Source of the DNA: Poa pratensis
Taxonomy: Eukaryota; Streptophyta; Magnoliopsida; Poales; Poaceae
Reading direction: 5' to 3'
NCBI GenBank assembly: GCA_947311845.1
Contig: CAMZMU010000059.1
Location: forward strand, 35,408,063 to 35,472,062
Length of the DNA: 64,000 nucleotides
Shown here: piece after piece, positions 11,482 through 24,888 of the stretch
Layout of the letters: every line of letters begins with the position of its first letter
How positions within the stretch are numbered: the stretch's first letter is position 1
The notes under the pieces: generated by a model
The model's database searches: none
Told to the model about the DNA's origin: nothing
What the model saw: the letters and a program-made list of their open reading frames with translations, nothing else
Made by a program: the position numbers and the translations under genes

Positions 11482-12574
11482 TGTCGGGGGCTGCCCCCGG
11501 GTAGGGCAAAGATGTGGTGTTAAGTGTTGCAAAGAGCTAGCCGGATCAATATAGCCGGGTCACTTGGGCCGGATCTCTCGTGAGAGTCGGTTAGTACTTA
11601 ACCGAATCAGAGGAAGATGCCAGAGAGGATCCGGTAAAGCTTAACCGAATCAGAGGAAGGAAACCGGTTAAGTTAGCCGGGTTGGTCAGGAAGGACCCGG
11701 ATAAGGTAATCCGGATATTGCACAAGGGCCAAGTAATGTCAGAAAGGTTCACGGGTGTCTCCTGCCAGAGGCTGAGAAGACAGCCGGGTCAAGTCGCAGG
11801 TTTTCCGGGTCGCAAGGCCCTAGGCGCTGACTTGGCCAATTCGGGAAAGAGGATACGACCGAGACCCGGGGGGCTACGGCTGCCATTGCCCAAAGTGGCA
11901 AGATAGGCCTGCTAGGGACTTGACGGCCAGGTCAGGTCACGGGATTCCTGGGAGCGCAGCAACCTAGGAGCTGACCCGGCCAATTCGGGAAAGAGGATAT
12001 GACCGAGACCCGGTGGGCTACACCTGCCATTGCCCAAAGTGGCAAGATAGGCCTGCTGGGCCTGACAGTCCGGCCGTTGGGTTGACAGGGGGCAGAGGCT
12101 TGTCCTGTTCCTCTTGTCCATGCCATTATCACTTCCAGCCAGGGGCAAAATGGTAATTCGGTTAGTGTATAAGTAAGCTACCAAATCCTCCAGAGAGAGA
12201 GAGGAGAGAGGCAGAGAGAGAAACAGGCAAAGGGGCAGAGCTCATTTCCCCACTCCTTCATCTTCTCTAGAGCTCCACCATTGTTCTTCATACAGCTCAA
12301 GGAGCACTCTGTACTTGTAACCACTTGAGATATAAAGAGAGTAGGCTAGTGCTGCAGTAGGGGTGTTACCTCCACAAGAGGGCCCCGAAGCAGGGTACAT
12401 CGTGGTGTTCTTTGCTTCTTCTTGGTTCTGCTTGTTCTTGTTTGTTCTTGCGAGTTCTTGGTTGTTCTCCATGCGTGCTTCGTGAGCGCGCAAACCCTCC
12501 CCGGATCCCCCAACGTCCTAGCGAGCCCACAACTTAAGCCATCCTATGGCATCTGCCGTGACACCACCACGACA
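11482..12574 (+). repeat. Inner element LTR, copy B (middle)
   Basis: 1093 bp, starting TGTCGGGG and ending ACGACA. Preceded by CCCG, matching the last four bases of the TCCCG target duplication, and followed by the primer binding site at 12576. It shares one substitution and one indel with the right LTR against copy A (near 11546 and 11625), and one base with copy A against the right LTR (CCTAGCG near 12517). It is best read as the true 5' LTR, or a second assembly of it. Confidence 0.9.
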
Positions 12575-15500
12575 GTTGGCGCCCACCGTGGGGCAAGCAG
12601 TGGCGTTGGCTGGGGTTTCCTTCCGGACGGGCACCGTCGCTGGCTCCGGCGAGCGGGTCCTCTCTGGGCTCGTTTGCAAGATCGGCGAGTTCAACTTCAT
12701 CAGCGACAACGCGGGGTGCTTCGCCAACAAGCCCTTCCCCGCAGACGGTTTCCTCATGACGCTCGGCAGCTTCGTCACCTACGTCGCCACCGAGCCTGTC
12801 CGCGAGTACCCGGCGCAGGTGCTCGTGGCTGAGGATCCTCCCTCTTTCCGCGCAGCTCTCGGACGGCGTAGCGCTCGCCCCGGGAGTAGCGTGGAGGTGA
12901 TGATGACCGGGCCAAGTGCAGCAGCTGGCAAAGGAGATGCCAGCAAAAGCATGCCCGAGGAGCTGGCCACGCCAGTTGATCCGGTTGGCAAGCCGACTCG
13001 GACAGCTAAGTTCCCAAAGGAGAGACCAGATCCGGTTGGCCCGCTTGGCATGTCAAGTAGGGAGGCTCCCTTAGAGATGTCCTGGAGAAGCTATCTCGGC
13101 CAGTGGCACCTGGGGCAGATGTAGAGCTCACTGTAGCTCAGCTAGAGGCAGAGCGCCTGAGGTTGCAAAAAGAAGCCCGGTTAGTGGTGGAGTCTAGGCA
13201 AGCCTTTGATAGAGATATGAGAGAGTACAATGCTGCCAATGGTATCACCGAGGGTTTTACTCCTGTAGTGCATCGCTCGCGCAAAAAAGCCGAGTTGCGT
13301 AACCGGGGTAAGGACCTCAATGACGAGTTAGCTAGAGCTGCAGGATCGAGCTCCAGTAAGGCTACTAGTCATAGATCTGGCACAGGCAAGCCGGTGTATA
13401 GCTCCCCGGCTAAGAATCTTAGGGCTGCAGCGGCAGCGCGAGCCGAGTTGAGCACACTAACCGGGGACGCCTGGCGGAAGCAGGCAGAGAGAGTCAATGA
13501 GCTAGTAGATGTGTGTAACCGGCAGAATGAGGCTTACCGGAAAGCCAATCCGGATGCAGGTGTTTCTCGGGTAGTAGTGTCGGTTAAGGCTGTTAGCCAG
13601 AGATCCAAGGGGCAGGCGTCATCCCCGCACGTCGGAGTTGACCGGGCCCAGAGCGTGAACTCGGGTAAGAGCAAGCAGCTGCAGACCTATGATGCTGAGT
13701 ATGCCGGCAAGCAGCTAGCCGCTCAAGGAAGAGGTGGCCAAAGTAGAAACAGTGGTGGACGAGGTTACCCGGGAGCTGGAAGGGGCAATTCGGCTGGCCG
13801 AGGTCAACCACCTCGTCCTCCTGGGCAGCAAGTGATTGTGCGAGCGCAACAGCAAGGTGGTGGCCAGGCGGGTTACCGCTATGATGACGGAAATTCGGCT
13901 ATGGCGCGAGCCGGATACCAGACGTATGATAATGCACTTGCATCAAGACTGGGACCTCGGGCATTAGATCCGAATGATCAGCGTCTCAAGTTGGATAGAA
14001 TTTACCAGTCCGAGAAGCTAGAAGAGCAAGGCCCACCGGGTCCTCCATGTTTTGGACCTCGGATCATGAACGAACCGAGTGTGCCGTTATTTCAGCTTGG
14101 CCGAAGCACAAAGCCATATAATGGCAACACAAAGCCACAAGATTGGCTAATAGACTATGTATCGTCAGTGCACATTGCGGGGGGCAATCGCCGATGGGCG
14201 GTCCGGTATCTCCCGCACATGTTGGAAGGGCCAGCCCGGATTTGGCTGAACAACTTACCGCCGGGTAGTATCAACTCTTGGATGGACTTGGAGGAGGCAT
14301 TTTACAGTAATTTCTCCAGCACCTACAAGAGGCCTAACCGACCTCAGCTCCTGGCTGCGTGCAAGCAGGAAGAACGGGAAACAGACCGAGAATTCTTAAC
14401 TCGGTGGAGCAACATTCGCAACTCTTGCGAAGGTGTCGTGGAGGAGCAGGCGATTTCTTGGTTTGCGCAGGGTTGCCGACATGGCACCCCGCTCTGGCAG
14501 AAGCTCCAGAGGGATATGCCCAAGACACTGGCGGAAACGATCCGGATAGCAGATACGTACGCTCTAGGTGATCCGACACAGCCCGCATTGGATGCAGTGG
14601 GAACAAGCAGGAGGCAACCGGTTAATAACCGAGTAGGACCATTGAGGCCCAATGACCGACATGAATTCGGTTACAAAAGAAGAGATCCGGATTATAGATA
14701 CGGTTCAGATCAGGTGGCTGCAGTGAATATGGATCATCCTGGAGCAGGAGATGGTCAGAGACAAAAGACTGAGGGTCCAGCTTGGAGGCCGAATCAAGGT
14801 GCCTGGCCAAAGAAGGTGTGGGATGGATCGAGTCCTCCTCTAACCTTTGAGGCAAGATTGGACGGGCCTTGCTGTTATCACACAACAGACCCACGCAAGC
14901 CGGCCAATCATTCAACTCGGAATTGTAGCTGGCATCATCGCATTCAGGCGGAGGGTCAGAGAGGACCACCTCAGAGAGGTGCTCCTAGACCGAATTTCAG
15001 GCCGAATATGCCTTTAACCGGAGCCAATACAATCCCGGTGAACGCAGGAGCTCCGAGACCGGCAGCCACAAAGCCGGTTAACCTGGTAAACATGGGAGGC
15101 AATGACAATGGTGCTGGTCCAAGTCGGCAAGGTGGATACCCCGGTAATGAGTACAAGGAGGCTCATCAAAGTTATGTGGTTTTTGTGACCGAGCCAACTG
15201 ACAAGAAAAGTCAGCTGCGAAGGGCGAAGGAGGTGAATGCAGTCATACCAGCAGTCCCAAAATACCTGAATTGGTCCGAGCAGGAGATCACGTGGAGCAG
15301 GGCTGATAACCCCAGAATTATGCCAAGTCCAGGAAACTATGCACTAGTGGTGGATCCGACTTTGGTAGGACCCAAGCTTAACGTGAGGTTTAGCCGAGTC
15401 TTGATTGACAATGGCAGTGCCATAAACATCATGTATCGGGACACAATGGTCAAGTTGGGTATTTCGCCGAATCAGTTGCAGCAGAGCAGTTGTACCTTCC

Positions 15501-15805
15501 ATGGTATAGTACCCGGGGTGTCTTGTTCCCCAATGGGTAAGATCTGGGTAGATGTGCTGTTTGGTACCAAGGACAATCACCGGCTTGAAAGTCTCGAGTT
15601 CGAGGTGGTAGATTTGGAGAGCCCATACCATGCTCTACTTGGCCGGCCTGCGTTAGCCAAGTTCATGATATCCACCCATGTGGCCTACCTCAAGATAAAG
15701 ATGCCAGGCCCGAATGGTATTATCACTGTTGCGGGAGATTACAAAAGCCATACAGTGTGCCACAATCGGTTCCACCTTAGCCGAATCATTGGTGATCCAA
15801 GCTGA
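12546..15805 (+). pseudogene. Gag-protease polyprotein, copy B, frameshifted
   Basis: Same protein as at 2829-6065, with the gag domain near 14110-14460, the Cys/His cluster near 14870 and the protease motif LIDNGSA near 15403. A one-base difference from copy A near 13075 splits it into frames 12546-13124 and 13103-15805. The frame leaves the protease differently because an A-run near 15744 has one base fewer than in copy A. One amino-acid difference (Gln to Arg) is visible near 13840. Sequence-level errors are as likely as real mutations. Confidence 0.75.
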
Positions 15806-18800
15806 GAAGAGCAAGATGCATGAGGTGGTGGCAATGGCGAAGTCAGCTCAGCTCGGTGTGCTGGCTATGACCAATCCGGATGGAGGTGCAACATTTGAGA
15901 TGCCCAAGGAACAAAGAAGATCCCATTGACCCGGAGAACCCGGAGCGCATGGCCATCATTGGTGCCGGGCTGGATGAGAAATAGGAAAGCGCGCTCTGTC
16001 ACTTCCTCCGTGAGAATCGGGATATCTTTGCATGGTCGGCTAAGGACCTGCCTGGTGTTCCGAGGGAGTTGGCAGAGCACTCTTTATTTGTCAGGCCGGA
16101 TGTAAAACCGGTGAGGCAACCGACTCGGCGTCTCTCAGATGATCGAAGAAAAGTGGTGCTGGATGAGCTGGCTAAGTTGCTTGCAGCCGGATTCATTATG
16201 GAGGTGTTGCATCCAGACTGGATATCCAATCCGGTTCTGGTAGAGAAGAAGAAGGACGAACCAGCGGTGGTCAAGGTGTGGCGCATGTGCATCGATTTCA
16301 CCAACCTAAACAAGGCGTGCCCGAAGGATCCATTTCCTTTACCTCGGATTGATCAAGTGATCGATTCTACTGCGGGGTGTGAGTTGTTGTCTTTTATTGA
16401 TGCGTACTCTGGTTTTCACCAGATACCACTGAACCCTAAAGATCAAATAAAGACTGCTTTTATTACCCCGTACGGGGCGTATTGCTATCGTGTCATGTGT
16501 TTCGGTTTGAGAAATGCCGGTGCAACTTATCAGAGATGTATGCAGAAATGCTTACACTCCCAAATGGGCAAGAATGTGCAGGTGTATGTCGATGATATCG
16601 TCATCAAAACTAAAGAAAAACACACTCTCCTCGAGGATCTCGAGGAAACATTTGTGAACTTGAGAAAATATCGGTTGAAATTGAATCCGGATAAATGCAC
16701 CTTTGGTGTCCCGGCTGGAAAGTTGCTCGGTTTCCTTGTATCAAGCCGAGGTATTGAGGTGAATCCGGCTAAAATCCGAGCCATAGAAAGAATGAAATTG
16801 CCTAGATGTCTAAAAGATGTACAAAAATTCACAGGGTGTTTAGCCTCGTTAAGTCGGTTTGTGAGTCGGCTAGGAGAAAAAGCCTTGCCCTTGTATCAAT
16901 TGATGAAAAAGAGCACCGGGTTCACGTGGACCCCGCAGGCAGATTCGGCTTTCAACGAATTAAAAAAGATGTTGTCCACTGCACCAATTCTGGCGTCACC
17001 TTTGCCGAATGAGCCAATGCTACTTTACATTGCGGCCACTAACCGGGTCGTGAGTGTGGTCATAGTGGTAGAACGAGAAGAGGAGGGTAAATCCGTGCAG
17101 AGACCGGTGTACTATTTAAGTGAGGTGATCTCAACCTCAAAGCAAAATTATCCCCACTACCAGAAGATGACATACGGGGTATACCTGGCGGCCAAAAAGT
17201 TGAAACATTATTTCCAAGAACACCCGATTACCGTGGTATGTGAAGCTCCAATCGCGGAAATCATTGGGTGCAAAGATGCGACTGGCCGGGTTGCCAAGTG
17301 GGCAATAGAAGTATCTCCTTACACCCCGCATTATGAGAGAAGGGATGCTATCAAGTCTCAGGCTTTACCAGATTTCCTTTGTGACTGGGCCGAAATGCAG
17401 TATGAGCCACCCAAGCCGGATTACAATTACTGGAAGTTGCACTTTGATGGCTCCAAAACCAAAATCGGATTAGGTGCTGGGGTGGTACTCACGTCACCGA
17501 AGCAAGATCAATTGCGATATGTGTTGCAGATTCATTTCTCAGCATCAAACAATGTGGCCGAGTACGAGGCACTGATCCATGGGCTTAATGTGGCCAGGGA
17601 CATCGGCATCCGCCGAATAGAATGTTTTGGTGATTCGGATTTAGTTGTGCAGCAATCTTCTGGAAATTGGGATGCTCTTGATGCCAATATGGCACTATAT
17701 CGGTTTCATGTCCAGAAAATTTCAGGATTTTTTGAAGGCTGCGAGTACAAGCACATACCTCGGTTGGAGAACGAAGCTGCTGATGTCCTGTCAAAACTCG
17801 GGTCGTCTAGGGATGCAATTCCACCCGGGATATCCTTGAATCACCTAAGGGTCCCTTCAATCAAACCTTCGCCTGATTCCGAGTCAATTTTTATCCCAAA
17901 GCAAGAATCTGAGGCTGTCCCTATGAATGTTGATGTCGAGTACATTGGGGAAGACCCGGGGACTGCATGGCGAGACCCGGGGACTGCTAACCGGATCTTA
18001 GGAAAGAGGAGCAGAGAAGAAGGTGGTGATAACCGAATCTTAGGGAATGGGCAGAAGCTGATAGAAGAAATAATGGCGGCCGAACCAGTGGAAGTAGATG
18101 AGCACTTATTCCCTTTGCATCCAGTACCGGAATGGGCTGAAGAAATCATGAAGTTCATGTCGGAGGGGAGTTTGCCAAATGATGAAACCGAAGCTAGGCG
18201 AGTGCAGAGGAGGTCCAAGGCTTACACCATCATCAACAAGGAGTTATACAAGAGGAGTGCAACCGAGGTGCTACAGCGTTGTGTGGAGCCAGCCGAGGGC
18301 AAGGAGATGCTCCTTGAGATACATCAGGGTGAATGTGGACATCATTGCAGTACAAGAGCCCTGGTGGCTAAAGTATTCCGGCATGGATTTTACTGGCCCA
18401 CTGCTCACGCGGATGCAGAGGACATAGTCCGAAAATGTGAAGGATGCCAAAGGTTTGCCAAGCAGACACACTTACCCGCATCGGCACTGAAACAATTCCT
18501 ATCACTTGGCCATTTGCTGTGTGGTGTTTGGATATGGTGGGAGATTTCAAGCCGGCTAGGGGCAACATGACACATATGCTGGTGATGGTGGATAAATTCA
18601 CCAAGTGGATAGAGGTGAAACCAATCCGGAAAGTGGATGGTCGTTCGGCTGTAACTTTCTGAAAGAAATTATTTTGAGATACGGATACCCTCATAGCATC
18701 ATCTCGGATAACGGCACAAACTTTGCTGTCGGAGAGTTTGCTCGGTTCTGCATGAATAAGGGAATCCGGCTAGATATAGCCTCGGTGGCACATCCGGAGT

Positions 18801-19396
18801 CTAATGGGCAAGTGGAAAGATCAAATGCCCTGGTGTTGGCCGGCATCAAGGCTCGTCTCATTGAACCATTGCTGAAAACTCCGGGATGCTGGATAGACGA
18901 GATACCATCAGTACTGTGGGGTCTAAGGACCACGCCGAATCGGTCAACTGGCTATACGCCATTTTTTCTGGTTTATGGGGCAGAAGCTGTGCTACCCACA
19001 GACATAGAACATGATGCACCAAGGGTGGCAATGTATACTGAAACCGAGGCAAAAGAGGCTCGGGAAGATGCAGTGGATCTGCTAGAGGAAGCAAGAGAAT
19101 TGGCTCTATCTCGGACAGCAATATACCAGCAGAATCTACGACGATATCATAGTCGAAAGATCAGCCCTCGAGTGTTTCATGAGGGTGATCTTGTGCTAAG
19201 GCTGGTGCAGCGCAGCAAAGGCCGACACAAGTTGTCACCTCCATGGGAGGGACCTTTCATTGTGAGCAGGGCTATGCACAATGACTCGTACTACCTTGTA
19301 GATGCACAGGAACCAAGGAAGGATGGCCTGGACAGACCCGGACAAGAAACTAAGAGACCTTGGAATGTAGCTCTGCTTCGACCCTTTTACTCCTAA
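15790..19396 (+). pseudogene. Pol (RT, RNase H x2, integrase), copy B, broken
   Basis: Domain order matches copy A. Reverse transcriptase is unbroken here (16069-18570 is one open frame), with YVDD at 16584-16595, the degenerate gypsy RNase H near 17005-17270, the archaeal-type RNase H near 17425-17810 and the integrase finger near 18320-18470. The in-frame TAG is at 15982-15984. A shift near 18490 ends the long frame early in integrase, and another near 18660 is shared with copy A. The last frame, 18605-19396, carries SDNGTNF and the integrase C-terminus ending WNVALLRPFYS. No element-encoded pol frame is complete. Confidence 0.8.
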
Positions 19397-20003
19397 GGGG
19401 CGCAATGTATGTATTTCAGTTTATCATAAATGAAGTTGCAGCAATCCGAGTCTGGACTCGGGGACTGTTCGTACTCATGCATGTGTTTTTATTACTGTTT
19501 TGTCCATACCGTTCGTGTGCCGAATTGCTTTGAACCTCGTCCCAAAATTCAAGTAATGTATGTTGTGTTGTTGATCTCGTGACTCGACTGACAAACACCA
19601 AAATGGTAGTCAAGAGCAGAGATGAGGAATGTGGGAAACATGAAAATGGACTCGGGGACTCGGTCCAAAACCGATTCGGCACATGTCGTTTACTAACCCC
19701 TGTTATTTATTTTTCGTTTATGTTGAATGATTCTAAACCACAACTCGCATGTTTCAAGTATTGTATGCTATGATTCCTATCTTGTGACTCGACTGTCAAA
19801 CACCTAAAAGGTAGACAAGAGCAGAGATTCGGCAAAAATAGTAAACAAGAAAACAGACTCGGGGACTCGGTTTAAAATGATCCAACATAAACCTCGTCCG
19901 GATCATGTTAAGCAAATTTAAAGTAGTCTCGAAAGAACTTAAAATAGTCTATTACATCTGCTCCCGGCATACCGGGGATTTAACGTTTTTTCACTAAGTT
20001 ACT
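19397..20003 (+). other. Non-coding 3' segment with polypurine-like repeats, copy B
   Basis: No gene is visible. CTCGGGGACT occurs at 19457-19466, 19651-19660 and 19858-19867. Three further copies lie in the antisense-gene introns at 21477-21486, 21521-21530 and 21639-21648. The true polypurine tract is at 24889-24900. Confidence 0.6.
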
Positions 20004-23000
20004 TCAGGAAGCAGCAGACTCGGTTGTAGCAGGTTCGGTGGCAGGAGCTTTGGTTGAAGGAACCTCGGGCGCGCGAGCCTCGGTTACAGGAGCTTCGGTT
20101 GGAGTAGATTCGGTTGCAGGGGCTCGGTTGCAAGGATGGGCTCAGATGGAGGAACTTCAGGGGTAACCTTGCGTGGAGAGCTTGAAGGCTGGGCGGATTC
20201 GGAGGTATCCGGATCAGCTGGAGCTTGTTTAGTAATCTCTGCCGAATCAGTTGCTGGTATCTCCGAAGTCTGGGCCGGAGTTGCTTCGGTATTCTTAGCC
20301 GAGTCAGAAGCTGGGATCTTGATAGGAGCGTGTTCGGCAGAGTTAGCCGAATCCAGACTCGCCCTCAGAATCGGCGTATTCTTCAGCGGAGGCGTCGTCC
20401 GATTCCTCTTCTTCAGTTTCTTCTCCATCCGAGTAGACCGGAGCCTCCAGATCAAGATGCTTGGTGCGTGCAAATTCGGCCATGAAGTTGGCGGCTTCTT
20501 CACGGATCTTAATCCGGGTAGGGTCTGTAGCCCACGGAGAACCCTCGCGAAATGAGCGCACTTTGGCAAGATCAATTAGCTCATACCAGGACATGATGAA
20601 TAGCAAAGCTGCGTCAGCACCAGCGCGGGCGGACGAAGACCTCCACTGCTGTAACCGGGTCATTGCTTGATCCAGGTCTCGGATCAGCTCCTCCACAGGC
20701 ACAACTTGCCGCGCTTCAGGAAACAAGATTCGGTGAGCCTTGAGACTTGCATTGAGCAGACCAATATGGGAATCCTTCAAAGGAGCAATCCGAGCCTTAA
20801 GTGCTGTAATATGATCTTCGATGTCCCATGTCTCTGGTAGGGGAGCCTCGGTTAATTTAGCTCTCTCAGCTCGGGCGTTTCTCACAGCCTTGGGCTTGAA
20901 GCCGGATGCTAGTAAACTCTCCTACAAACAAATAAGCTAATACTGAGTTCAGCGAGAAGGAACACAAGCATATGTATTGGTTAAGAGCAGAAAGAAAAAG
21001 GAGATTCGGTGAACTTACGATCCATGTCATCGTTAAGGCTAGCAAGTGCAGCAAGCCATTTCGCACTGGCCGCTTTGTGAGCACTCAGTTCTTCTTTAGC
21101 CGCTTTGACTTCGGCTTCAGATTCGGCAATGTTCGTTTGAATTTGCTTGTCCAGTTTGGCCCGCTCCGCAAGTCCGGCTTTGAAAGTATCCCGCTCCTTC
21201 TGGATTGTGTCTTTTTCACGCTTCAGCGTATCCCGCTCTCCTTTAACCTTGTTCTTCACTTTTTCAACTCGGTCAAGCTCTCGCTGGAGCCGAGTCACCT
21301 CTGATTTTTCCTCGGATAAAGCGCGCTTGTGCTCTTCTTCTTTCTTGTCCATTTCAAGACAGAGCCCATCAAAGGAAGTTTGGAGCTTCTGATGCTGATG
21401 GGCGAGCTGCTTAAAGAGCTTGCCGCGAGCGGTCATGGTTTCCTGAAAGAAAACAGGCAAATGGCGTCAAAAGAATCTCGGGGACTGGCCCGAGATTAAC
21501 CGAATCAGTTGGAAAAGAGACTCGGGGACTGGAAGTCCCACGGTGTCCTCGGTTACGGCAACATTCATGATAAGTTTTTTAGAGATTCAAGCCGAATGAC
21601 TTTCTTACTCGGAGGAGTATCAGTCGTTCGACCCGAATCTCGGGGACTGGGTATAGTACTATTTGATCATGTTGAAATAAAAGCAAGATTCGGAAAAATT
21701 TACCTCAAACACCCGGTTAGCTTCAGTGACCGAGGTCTGTACAGAGTGTAATGATTGAAACATCCGACTAGGCCCAGCCGGATGTGGCGCTGAAGTAGAA
21801 AAATCTTTGGCGAGGTCAGCATCATTCCAAGCTTCAATGAATTGCTTGGCGGACTCGAGCTTATCGCTGCTCGGAGGGCGGGGATTCGACAGGGACTGGC
21901 CGAATCGAATCGCTGATGGGGCGGCAGAAACCTTCTTGCTAGCAACCACCTGCTTATCCGAGGTGGTTGGAGGTGTGCCAGAGGCACCTTGAGTCGGCTT
22001 GGGTTGCGGTGACGCACCCGGAGTCTGCTTCGGATGTGGCTCCTTGTGCTGCTTCTCGGAAACTTGCTGTTGCTGTTGCTGCTTCTGCTTTTTCTTCTTC
22101 TGCTGCTCTTGATTCAGCAGGGTTTGCGCTGCGGGAGTAGGGCGAGGATCCGGCTTAGGCAAGGATGTAGCCGATGTCTTGGCCTTTTCCTTCTCCAGCT
22201 CCTTGAGAGGGCGTGGCCAACTTGAATCTCGGATTGGAGCCGAGGTTTCCTCACTCTCCAAGTCAATAACCGGCTTTGAAATGGGAGTCGGCTGAGGAAT
22301 ATTGGCAGTGGTGACACGCATTGGTGAGGTGGCAGTTCGATCAGGAGACTGGGTTTCCATGACCGTATCCAGCGGAGGAATGGGAGAAGAGATGGATGAA
22401 TGAGTCTGCGCGGTGATGAGGACATCACTGCATAAAGCAAAGCAAACAGTTAACTCGGATAGATATGACTCGGTTAACAGAGGAAGAAAGCAAATGAAGT
22501 TAAGTCAGTATTACCCCTTGGTGGTAGGCATCGGCTTGACGCGATTCAACTTGGAGCCAGACTTCTTTATTCTCTTGGCTTTAGGGGAATCAGATCCGGG
22601 CGCGTCACTGCGTTTCCGAGATGTCCCTTCAGCATCTTGTTTGGCTGGAACACAAGGTGGTGACCATGAAATCGGAATAGCGTCGATGGGATCTAAGATC
22701 CTGCAATCATCATCTTCCTCGTCGGAGATGTTGTGAATAGTTGATTGCTTACCCTTGCGGACTGGCTTGGCGCGCGGGATAGGCAGATAATCATCCGTAT
22801 CCGGATCTTCTTCGTCCTCGCGCGGCGGGCTGAGATCCGGTCCCCATTCTTTGGTGGAGAGGTCTCCATCTTCGGTAAGTTGGCGATCAAACAGCTACAG
22901 AAAAGTCGGGGCAAATCCGGATTAGGCCGATGCCATTTTGACGAAATATGGTTAGATTCGGAAAATGGCGAACTAACCTGTGGTGGAAGGCGCTCTCGGA

Positions 23001-23854
23001 AAAACGGCTTTACGCCCCACCGCCATTTATCCGACATCTCGGTGGCGGCAATGGCGTTTACCCGTCGCCTGATGGAGACTTTGCTAAGGTCATGCCTGCT
23101 GATCCGGGTAGGATCTAGCACACCACCCATGTGGCATATCTTGTGTTCACGTCTTTGAAGAGGGCAGACCCGGCGACCGATGAAGGTCCGGAGCAGATCA
23201 TCCGAGGCCAGGCCCTTCTTCGAAGTCCTCCAGAGTTTCATGTACAGTCTGAAGTTCTACAATAGTCTCGGCCGGATTGTATCCGAAGTTCAATTCGGCT
23301 GTGGGTGGCTCGATCGTGAACTCGGGCAGATTAAGGGCGTCATGGCCTTCTGCACTCTTCACATAAAGGAAAGACCTTTGCCACTTCTTGACAGTGTCTA
23401 GGCCAGTGATACGGGGAAAGATGGATCCCTGCCTTGGCGTGATGCTAACCGGACCGCAAGCAGTCATCAGCTTCGGCTTAGTGCCTGGAATAGTATGTTT
23501 GCGGAGGTGGAAATACTTTGCCCAAATATCGACGGTCGGCCAGACACCGAGATAGCCCTCGCAAAAGGAGCTAAAAGCCGATAGAGAAACGAAGGCATTA
23601 GCCGGGAGGTGATGAGGCTGTAGGCCAAAGAAATCCAGGAAAGCCCGGAAGAAATCACTCGCCGGCAATCCGAATCCGCGCTCAAAATGCGCTAGAAACA
23701 CCACACGTTCACCAGGTTCGGGAACCGGGACGAGTTCCTTCCCCGGTTTGCGGCATATAACTTGAGAGGTTATACGCCGGGTGCTTAATAGCCATTCCAG
23801 ATCGTCCTTGGTCACATCAGAACCCTCCCATCTGCCGGGAGGAAGCTTCGCCAT
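20004..23854 (-). CDS. Antisense transposon gene with Transposase_28-type domain
   Basis: This is a transposon-borne gene read opposite to gag-pol. The chosen start at 23854 gives MAKLPPGRW. Exons inferred from frame and GT/AG borders: 22978-23854, 22515-22894, 21714-22427, 21019-21442 and 20004-20931. Exon 1 matches the plant 'putative gypsy type transposon' family (Transposase_28), with FFRAFLDFFGLQPHHLPANA and a later RRVCPLQRR. Exon 2 is acidic and then basic (KAKRIKKSGSK, a possible nuclear signal). Exon 3 has a Lys/Gln run, exon 4 is a long coiled coil, and exon 5 ends Pro/Ser/Thr-rich. Frame breaks near 23215 and 20350 could be real or sequencing errors. Function is unknown. Antisense genes in this position are known from Tat-lineage elements. 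Confidence 0.65.
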
Positions 23855-24887
23855 ATCCGGATCAATCCTGCAAGAGGTCGGATAGGGCCGAGTCAAAATG
23901 AATCGGATAATGGTATAATCGAACCAGATCTAGAGTGATTCGGCTAATATTATCCCGGATGAAACTAGCCGGATTCAGCAGAGAAGGTGATTCGGGTGGC
24001 AATCACAAACACCTTCCGCAAAGGTCTAGGGTTACACAAGATCTACTGCAGCAGTAAAAAAGAAAGGAAATCAAGAGTAAAAATATGGTTGAACTGCTCA
24101 TACGGTGGCAAACAAAACTAGGGCAGTGTAGTGCAAAATCTAGACAGGAGATCTACTAGATGCACTGAGGCTGGGCGACGGACTAATATGCGGATAAATC
24201 TACAAGAAACAAATGCGAGTTTCCCGTGGCATATGAACTCCTCGAGTTCGCCATGACCGGAGAAAAAGAAAACTCACGGTGATGACGCGACGGGGAAGAA
24301 GCTCGATGAAGGAACGGCGGCGCTGGGCACGGTGCGCGGCCCCGGTCGTTTTCCTCCGGTGCGTTGAGGACGTCTCCGGCGCGGCAAGGTTACGAGGGCG
24401 AGATTGCGGCGGCGGCGGTGGCGCAGATGGAAGTTTTCGGAGTGGGGAACGAGCGGAGAAGAAGAGGAAACCCCCTGCGCCCACATTTATAGCGCCCAGC
24501 GGTAACGGGCGCACTACTGCACGGTTTTCGGAGCGTCGCACGGTAACTGCATCCTGGAACTCTGTGGCCACTCTGTGGCCGTGTGTTCCAAGCACATGTT
24601 GGGCCATAGAATTGGAAGCAGTTGCACGGATCCTGTGTGCCGGTCAACGGAGAAAACGAGAAGACGCGGTCGTTTGGTCAAATGCACTCAAGTACCCGGA
24701 GAATCCGGATGAGGTGCTGTCAGTGGCATGTCAGATCAGAGATCCGGATTATGGGGCTTTGCGCAGAGATTCACTGCCAAGTGTCCCGGGAAATCCTGAG
24801 ACAAGATTATATGATATGAGATTCGGTTAGTGATGTTTATTTTTAACCTGCTACGGCTCTTCAGCCGAGGCTGTAGAACCGCACCAG
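23855..24887 (-). other. Upstream region of the antisense gene
   Basis: This stretch lies 5' of the antisense gene, between it and the right LTR. It has a GC-rich block at about 24290-24500 with overlapping short open frames on both strands that resemble no protein family I know. It is the likely promoter and leader of the antisense transcript, by position only. I see no confident coding sequence. Confidence 0.4.
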
Positions 24888-24888
24888 C

